Part shown: in pieces, positions 6,107-10,276 of the stretch
Layout: the number at the start of each line of letters is the position of its first letter
How positions within the stretch are numbered: position 1 is the stretch's first letter
Assembly: GCA_945876985.1 (NCBI GenBank)
Contig: CAMCQX010000033.1
Coordinates: forward strand, 1 to 10,276
Source: Chitinophaga pinensis
Lineage (GTDB): Bacteria > Bacteroidota > Bacteroidia > UKL13-3
Length of the DNA stretch: 10,276 bases
Reading direction: 5' to 3'
The notes under the pieces: generated by a model
Database searches by the model: none
Told to the model about the DNA's origin: nothing
Seen by the model: only the letters and a program-made list of their open reading frames with translations
Program-made: the position numbers and the translations under genes

Positions 6107-6601
6107 TTAAGCAAATAAAACTACACTAATAGCTTTATTTACAAATGATTGCATCGTTTCTTGTGGTATATTAAATGAGTAATGAGCTTGGTCAAAAAAC
6201 GAAGTTCTCATTGACAATAATTCTTCCATTTTTTTTTCAATTTCCGCCTTTTCAAGGCCTAAAAACATCGGTCTTTGCCTTTTAGAGCTCAAAATCCTAT
6301 CCACTAAAAGACCAATAGTACCATTTAAATAAAAAGATATTCCGTTATCATTGATAAAATTCATGTTATTATGATAACAAGGTGTACCACCACCACAACT
6401 AATAACTACATGATTCATGACGATGGTTTTTAGTAAATATTTATGTTCAAGATCTCTAAAATATTCTTCACCTTTTTCTGTAAAAATTTCTTCAATACTA
6501 AGTTGTTCTTGTTGCTCAATTAATTGATCCAAATCAACAAAAGAATACTGCAAAGCATTGGCAAGTTTTTTACCCCAAGATGATTTTCCTGAGCCGGGCA
6601 T
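6107..6601 (-). CDS. aroK: Shikimate kinase; span from the only ATG, true start probably upstream
   Basis: Shikimate kinase phosphorylates shikimate in the cytoplasm on the way to chorismate. The ATG at 6601 begins MPGSGKSSWGKKLA, which is inside the Walker A loop. The codons before it (6602-6619) read R-I-Y-I-V-G, exactly the family's first beta strand and the first Walker Gly. The protein therefore almost certainly starts upstream, yet there is no ATG, GTG or TTG before the previous gene's stop; ATC at 6631 or ATT at 6634 are the nearest plausible codons. Other motifs are intact: FVDLDQLIE and EEYFRDLE (shikimate binding), VISCGGGTP, RQRPMF (lid), and RTSFFDQAHYSF near the end. Length is normal once about 10 residues are restored. 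It is last in the - strand group with the BT_3928-family gene. Confidence 0.9.
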   Translation of the reverse strand: MPGSGKSSWGKKLANALQYSFVDLDQLIEQQEQLSIEEIFTEKGEEYFRDLEHKYLLKTIVMNHVVISCGGGTPCYHNNMNFINDNGISFYLNGTIGLLVDRILSSKRQRPMFLGLEKAEIEKKMEELLSMRTSFFDQAHYSFNIPQETMQSFVNKAISVVLFA

Positions 6602-6644
6602 TCCTACTATATATATTCTTTGATTTTTGATAATTTTGATTTTT

Positions 6645-6714
6645 GAAGTATGAATGATGAAGTATGAGGTATGAAGTGTGAAGTATGAAGTGTGAAGTAT
6701 GAAGTGTGAAGTAT
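6645..6714. repeat. Heptanucleotide tandem repeat, ten units
   Basis: Ten consecutive 7-base units run from 6645 to 6714. They begin GAAGTAT, GAATGAT, GAAGTAT, GAGGTAT and then alternate GAAGTGT / GAAGTAT three times. The last six units form three identical 14-base repeats. The array lies in the spacer between the BT_3928-family gene and aroK. It has no stop codon in the aroK frame. Confidence 0.9.
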
Positions 6715-6751
6715 GTGTTTCGTTTAGGTTAGTGGAATAAGTTAGTATAAA

Positions 6752-7864
6752 TTATTTCATGTAACGAGTTACAATATCATAAGTAGGAAAGTTATAAGCA
6801 CTCCATTTTTTTACAACCACACTTCCTTTCATTAACAACAAACCTGGATTAGAACGAACCATTGATTTTAAAGGAACATTATCTACTGTATAATATTGAA
6901 AAGCGAGTTGGTTTTGATGGCGATATTCTTCTAATTTATCAGGTGAAGTAGCTGTTAAAGCCCAAAATTCTTTTTGATCTTTTTTACAATCATCGGCTAA
7001 TAATGCCATTTGTTTTTCTAAGCCAACTCTTCCACCGTTTACAGTTAATTGAACAAGAATAAGTTTGTAACCTTTATTGGCAAATAAACTATCGGTGTAA
7101 TTATTGCCATTTGCATCTGTTAAACTAAAATCGTGAATAGGCGGTTTACAGCCTTCACGAACTATTTTATCCTTTCTATCTACAAATTTATAGTTGGTAT
7201 CACTTGGAATATTATTCATGTCAAATTCTTCTTTTACTCCATTTTTTTCGTAAATAAATACCATTATTACAGAATCAACAGGAGAACCGGGAGGGCAAAC
7301 CATTTTTTCTTGAATGTTATTTCCAATTTTATATGGTAAAAAATCTTTGATTGGTAAAAACATATAAGTATAAAACGTAAAGAAAGTTACAACTAAAAAT
7401 GCAACTGATAATGCAATGTTTTGCAAAGTAAATTTCATTAAAGGTTTGAGGTATTTTTGACCAAAAAATATAATTAAAATAAGTACCAATAACACCAAAT
7501 CTTTATAAAAAGATTCAATAGGTTTTAGTTTAACCGCATCGCCAAAACAGCCACAATCAGTAACCTTATGAGTAATGGCCGAATAACCAGTTAAAATGGT
7601 AAAGAAAACAATCATTAAAAGTAATAACCAAGCATTAAGTTTGTTAAACGCTCCCAATAAAAGTGCAACACCACTAATTATTTCAAAAATACAAATGAAC
7701 ATAGACAATGCCACTGCATAAGGAATAAAAATAGGCATATTAAATACCTCAAAATATTCTACTAATTTATAACTGAAACCAAGCGTATCGTTGGCTTTTA
7801 TTAATCCTGAAACAATAAATAATACGCCTACAAAAATGCGGCTAATTTGTGTGATGATTTTCAT
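6752..7864 (-). CDS. BT_3928-family protein: DoxX-like membrane domain plus degenerate thioredoxin-like domain
   Basis: The 370-residue protein has two parts. The first (about 1-170) is a DoxX/MauE-like membrane domain with five hydrophobic segments, near 6-24, 45-72, 77-96, 119-136 and 147-170. After the third comes a DCGCFGD motif (103-109), a Cys pair seen in MauE-like relatives. The second (about 240-370) starts IHDFSLTDANGNNYTDS and resembles a TlpA/thioredoxin-like fold. Where the CxxC should be it reads LTVNGG, and a possible cis-Pro lies at 340 (SNPGLLLMKG). The second domain probably faces the periplasm and seems to lack redox cysteines of its own. The family is common next to DUF1599 genes in Bacteroidota as I recall. 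Its function is not established; an envelope redox role is a guess. Confidence 0.8.
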   Translation of the reverse strand: MKIITQISRIFVGVLFIVSGLIKANDTLGFSYKLVEYFEVFNMPIFIPYAVALSMFICIFEIISGVALLLGAFNKLNAWLLLLMIVFFTILTGYSAITHKVTDCGCFGDAVKLKPIESFYKDLVLLVLILIIFFGQKYLKPLMKFTLQNIALSVAFLVVTFFTFYTYMFLPIKDFLPYKIGNNIQEKMVCPPGSPVDSVIMVFIYEKNGVKEEFDMNNIPSDTNYKFVDRKDKIVREGCKPPIHDFSLTDANGNNYTDSLFANKGYKLILVQLTVNGGRVGLEKQMALLADDCKKDQKEFWALTATSPDKLEEYRHQNQLAFQYYTVDNVPLKSMVRSNPGLLLMKGSVVVKKWSAYNFPTYDIVTRYMK

Positions 7865-7885
7865 GCTTGTTATATTGTTGTTTTG

Positions 7886-7940
7886 TTAAATTGTTGTCCC
7901 GAATCATCGGAGTTAAATTGTTAGATTGCTAAATTGTTAG
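7886..7940. repeat. Octamer repeats interrupted by a 19-base insert
   Basis: The spacer between the DUF1599 gene and the BT_3928-family gene carries units TTAAATTG (7886), then TTAAATTG, TTAGATTG, CTAAATTG and TTAG (7913-7940). Between the first two identical octamers sits TTGTCCCGAATCATCGGAG (7894-7912). A close relative of the insert lies at 9432-9450. No promoter or coding role is evident. Confidence 0.7.
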
Positions 7941-7944
7941 AAGC

Positions 7945-8475
7945 CTAAAGCTTTATTAAAGCAAAAATTGAATAATTTATCATATCCATTAAATTACTTT
8001 CTATGCCTTCGCTGGCAATAGTTTTTCCTTTGTTGTCCAATATTTGTTTCATTCTTTGAACCCTCATTAGTTGCATATCAGTAAAAGTGGTTACCAGCAT
8101 ATCACGCCAAACCTCACCATAATCATGGTTTTTTTCTTCCATTAAAGTTTTGGTTTGAAACACATATTTATCATAAAGTTTTTCAATAATATTAATGTCT
8201 AAATCCATTTCTTTACTTTCTACAAGTTCCAATTGAATTAAGCCCATGATACAATAGTTAATAATACCCATAAATTCTGGCTCTATTCCTTCATTGACCA
8301 TCATTGTTCCATTGTCTTCTATGGTTCTAATTCTATTTGCTTTTATATAAATTTGATCTATGATACTACTGATGCGCATAATTCGCCATGAAGTTCCATA
8401 ATCAGCATTTTTATTTAAAAATACTGCTCTACATTTACTAATTACAGCATCGTATTGAGTGGACGTTTTATTCAT
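7945..8475 (-). CDS. DUF1599-family protein with two tandem copies of the domain
   Basis: The 176-residue product is an internal duplication. Copy 1 has KNADYGTSWRIMR (22-34), a conserved EGIE (62-65) and MGIINYCIMGLIQL (69-82). Copy 2 has KNHDYGEVWRDM (115-126), EGIE (156-159) and MDMINYSIFALIKL (163-176). The paired KNxDYGxxWR motifs are characteristic of DUF1599, which I recall Pfam has renamed as a nucleotide-modification-associated domain. No enzymatic activity is established for this form. The ATG at 8473-8475 was chosen (MNKTSTQYDAVISKCR). The open frame continues 34 codons upstream, but that peptide looks unrelated and the region is needed for promoters. It leads the - strand group with the BT_3928-family gene and aroK, and is divergent from folP. 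Confidence 0.85.
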   Translation of the reverse strand: MNKTSTQYDAVISKCRAVFLNKNADYGTSWRIMRISSIIDQIYIKANRIRTIEDNGTMMVNEGIEPEFMGIINYCIMGLIQLELVESKEMDLDINIIEKLYDKYVFQTKTLMEEKNHDYGEVWRDMLVTTFTDMQLMRVQRMKQILDNKGKTIASEGIESNLMDMINYSIFALIKL

Positions 8476-8502
8476 TCTTTTTATTTTGTAAAATATATTT
8501 TT

Positions 8503-8534
8503 GAAAGCTACACATGAAAAATACCATTTGCCAA
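8503..8534 (-). promoter_or_regulatory. Candidate promoter of the DUF1599 group
   Basis: On the - strand TTG (8534-8532), a 21-base spacer and TAGCTTTC (8510-8503) resemble TTTG-N19..21-TAnnTTTG with one mismatch in the downstream box. This would leave a leader of about 22 bases to the ATG at 8475. It is weaker than the rpmE2 promoter. I found no equally convincing site for the divergent folP. Confidence 0.35.
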
Positions 8535-8576
8535 TAGCAATTTTTATATTGCGCAAAAATAAACACCAAACCGACA

Positions 8577-9422
8577 TTGCAAACTTTTAAATCTAAAAAA
8601 ACTATTAATTGTAAAGGAAAGCTTATAAACCTTGATAAACCAAGGGTTATGGGAATTTTAAATATTACCACAGACAGCTTTTTTGATGGTGGTAAATACA
8701 ATTTAATGGACAATGCCTTGTTTCAAACCGAAAAAATGTTAACCGATGGCGCCACATTTATTGATATTGGAGCGCAAAGTACACGACCTGGTGCTGATAT
8801 GATTGGAGCAGAAGCTGAACTAAAATTTGCAATTCATGCCATTGAAAATGTTTTAAAAAGATTTCCTGAAGCCATCATTAGTATTGATACTTTCAATTCC
8901 AAAGTAGCTCACGAAGCCATTATTGCTGGTGCTGCTATTATTAATGATATTTCGGCAGGTGATGACGATGAACAAATGTTCAATACCGTTATTCAACATC
9001 AAGTACCTTATATCATGATGCATAAAAAAGGGAACAGTAAAACCATGCAACAAAATCCAAGTTACAACAATGTTTTATTGGAGGTGATTGATTATTTTGT
9101 TCCAAAGATTGAATTTTTAAAACAAAATGGCGTAGCAGATATCATCATTGATCCAGGTTTTGGTTTTGGAAAAAACATAGCACATAATTACACTTTGCTG
9201 AATAAATTGGATAGATTCAAAATTTTCGAATTACCCATTTTAGTTGGATTTTCGAGAAAGAAAATGATTCAAAACATCATCAATGAGCCAGCAGAAAATG
9301 CTTTAAATGGAACTACTGTAGCCAATACCATTGCGCTAATGAAAGGTGCAAAAATACTGAGAGTTCATGATGTAAAAGAAGCGGTGGAAGCAGTGAATAT
9401 TTTTGAAAAGATGGAAAATTAA
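8577..9422 (+). CDS. folP: Dihydropteroate synthase
   Basis: FolP condenses dihydropterin pyrophosphate with p-aminobenzoate to dihydropteroate in folate synthesis and is the sulfonamide target. The 281-residue product has the family motifs in order: VMGILNITTDSFFDGGKY (24-41), FIDIGAQSTRPGA (61-73) and SIDTFNSKVAHEAI (102-115). These are followed by GAAIINDISAG (118-128), YIMMHKKGNSKTMQ (145-158), IIIDPGFGFGKN (189-200), ILVGFSRKKM (221-230) and RVHDVKEAVEA (262-272). The usual TPDSF is TTDSF here. The start is TTG at 8577, because no ATG or GTG precedes the conserved INCKGKLINL segment and the first internal ATG (Met25) would cut into the first motif. It is divergent from the DUF1599 gene and leads towards cdaA, an order I recall from other Bacteroidota. 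Confidence 0.95.
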   Translation: MQTFKSKKTINCKGKLINLDKPRVMGILNITTDSFFDGGKYNLMDNALFQTEKMLTDGATFIDIGAQSTRPGADMIGAEAELKFAIHAIENVLKRFPEAIISIDTFNSKVAHEAIIAGAAIINDISAGDDDEQMFNTVIQHQVPYIMMHKKGNSKTMQQNPSYNNVLLEVIDYFVPKIEFLKQNGVADIIIDPGFGFGKNIAHNYTLLNKLDRFKIFELPILVGFSRKKMIQNIINEPAENALNGTTVANTIALMKGAKILRVHDVKEAVEAVNIFEKMEN

Positions 9423-9431
9423 TGTTGGATT

Positions 9432-9450
9432 TTGTCCCGATACATCGTGA
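9432..9450. repeat. Second copy of the TTGTCCCGA 19-base repeat
   Basis: TTGTCCCGATACATCGTGA matches the 19-mer at 7894-7912 at 14 positions, including the first nine bases and CATCG. Like that copy it is bracketed by similar short units (AATGTTGGATT before, GAATGTTGAATT after). It contains the small inverted repeat CGATacATCG. It lies in the 186-base folP-cdaA spacer, which otherwise shows nothing clear beyond a weak TAAACTTG element (9590-9597) upstream of cdaA. Confidence 0.55.
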
Positions 9451-9608
9451 TTGAATGTTGAATTATAATTTGAAGATAATTTAATATTTCAGCTAAAAAC
9501 AATATTATAAATTTAAAGATTTTGCTTAATTTATCTCTTGAAATGCTCCATTTTACAAGATCTAAATATACAATTCAAACTTTTTTCCGTAAACTTGCCC
9601 AATAAACA

Positions 9609-10276
9609 ATGGAAATATTAACCTATAAATTTAGTTGGATAAACCTCATTGACATTTTGTTGGTGGTGGCTATTGCCTGGCAATTATTTGTTAGGCTAAA
9701 AGGTAGTTTGGCATTTAATATTATGATTGGTTTGCTTACCCTTTATGCTTTTTGGTGGGTGGTAAAATATTTTGAAATGCCTTTATTAGAAACCATTTTA
9801 GGTGGTTTTGCTAGGTTTGGTGTGGTGGCAGTTTTAATTGTTTTTCAGCAAGAAATTAGGCGATTTTTGTTAATTATTGGAAGGAATTCTTTTTTAGGTG
9901 AAAACAAAAAATGGTGGCATATTTTTCCTTGGATGTGGAAATTAGATGAAAACGATGAACTAGATTTTGAAACCATTGTAGATGCTTGTCAGGTATTAGC
10001 CGAAACCAATACGGGTGCTATTATTATTTTTCCAAAAACAAGTGAAATGCGTTTTTTAGCGGCAAGTGGTGAAACCATAGATGCTCAAATTACCAAACGA
10101 TTAATTTTAACCATATTTAATAGAAACAGTCCTTTGCACGATGGCGCTATGATTATTGCCAAAGGAAAAATAAAAGCTGCAAACTGTGTATTACCCGTAA
10201 GTGATAATCCTGATATGATTAATAAATTTGGATTACGTCACTTAGCTGCAATAGGAATTACAGAACAAACAGACGC
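9609..10276 (+). CDS. cdaA: CdaA-type diadenylate cyclase, 5' part
   Basis: CdaA is the membrane-bound enzyme that makes cyclic di-AMP from two ATP. The frame starts at ATG 9609 and is still open at the window end (222 full codons). Three hydrophobic segments come first (about 11-29, 35-54, 65-90), as in CdaA. A linker (FPWMWKLDENDELDFETIVD) leads into the DAC domain: LAETNTGAIIIF (130-141), then SPLHDGAMIIAKGKI (174-188) with the catalytic DGA motif, then LRHLAAIGITEQTD (209-222). The usual RHR nucleotide-binding motif reads RHL (CGT CAC TTA), which is notable. The gene follows folP on the same strand. The distal end of the DAC domain and the C-terminus are outside the window. Confidence 0.93.
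   Translation, partial: MEILTYKFSWINLIDILLVVAIAWQLFVRLKGSLAFNIMIGLLTLYAFWWVVKYFEMPLLETILGGFARFGVVAVLIVFQQEIRRFLLIIGRNSFLGENKKWWHIFPWMWKLDENDELDFETIVDACQVLAETNTGAIIIFPKTSEMRFLAASGETIDAQITKRLILTIFNRNSPLHDGAMIIAKGKIKAANCVLPVSDNPDMINKFGLRHLAAIGITEQTD

Noticed and set aside
5924-6118. 64-codon ORF on the + strand overlapping the HU start
   Set aside because: It overlaps the HU promoter and the aroK 3' end, has Phe/Lys-rich composition from A/T runs, and no recognisable domain.
6645-6714. CRISPR array
   Set aside because: The units are 7 bases with no spacers; this is a simple tandem repeat.
7133-7339. 68-codon ORF on the + strand inside the BT_3928-family gene
   Set aside because: It is antisense to a long gene with clear membrane segments; its hydrophobic look mirrors A/T-rich coding on the other strand.
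7950-7962. Hairpin GCTTTATTAAAGC as a terminator
   Set aside because: It lies inside the last codons of the DUF1599 gene, has a short A/T-rich stem and no U-run on the - strand.
8476-8577. N-terminal extension of the DUF1599 protein by 34 residues
   Set aside because: The conserved protein begins at MNKTSTQYDA; the extension runs to the folP start codon and covers the only promoter-like site.
8468-8713. 81-codon ORF on the - strand across the DUF1599-folP divergent spacer
   Set aside because: It overlaps the folP 5' end and the start of the DUF1599 gene in another frame. Composition is that of non-coding A/T-rich sequence.
8853-9053. 66-codon ORF on the - strand inside folP
   Set aside because: It is antisense to conserved FolP motifs, with no family resemblance.

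Overview
The window is an A+T-rich stretch of chromosomal housekeeping DNA from a member of the Bacteroidota. Evidence for this is the gene content (a two-domain 'alternative' GlmU, a zinc-finger-free type B L31, a DoxX-type BT_3928-family protein, a duplicated DUF1599 protein, folP followed by cdaA), A-rich leaders in place of Shine-Dalgarno sites, and promoter-like sites of the Bacteroidota form TTTG-N19-TAnnTTTG. The genus cannot be fixed from this sequence. There are no RNA genes, transposases, phage genes or CRISPR arrays.

Layout. 1-1771 (+): the 3' part of menD, then menB, two steps of classical menaquinone synthesis. 1879-2895 (+): murB (peptidoglycan precursor). 2896-3418: a gene-poor stretch holding a ~78 bp tandem repeat, a 53-codon two-helix membrane ORF and a double palindrome. 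3419-4612 (-): GlmU-like UDP-GlcNAc enzyme. 4705-4953 (-): rpmE2, with its own promoter and terminator, divergent from a PyrR-like phosphoribosyltransferase (5126-5623, +). A strong two-way terminator separates that gene from an HU gene (5685-5957, -). 6107-8475 (-): DUF1599 protein, BT_3928-family protein and shikimate kinase, in that transcriptional order. 8577-10276 (+): folP and the 5' part of cdaA.

The genes serve core metabolism: quinone, cell wall (murB, GlmU-like, and c-di-AMP made by CdaA, commonly tied to turgor and envelope homeostasis), aromatic and folate precursors (aroK, folP), ribosome and nucleoid. I see no dedicated novel multi-gene system.

The unusual signals are small. 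The shikimate kinase has no ATG, GTG or TTG upstream of its conserved first strand, and its frame runs open back to the stop codon of the preceding gene. CdaA has Leu in place of the last Arg of its RHR motif. The spacers carry a rich set of short repeats: heptads, octamers, a 19-mer inserted between octamers, a ~78 bp duplication and a double palindrome.
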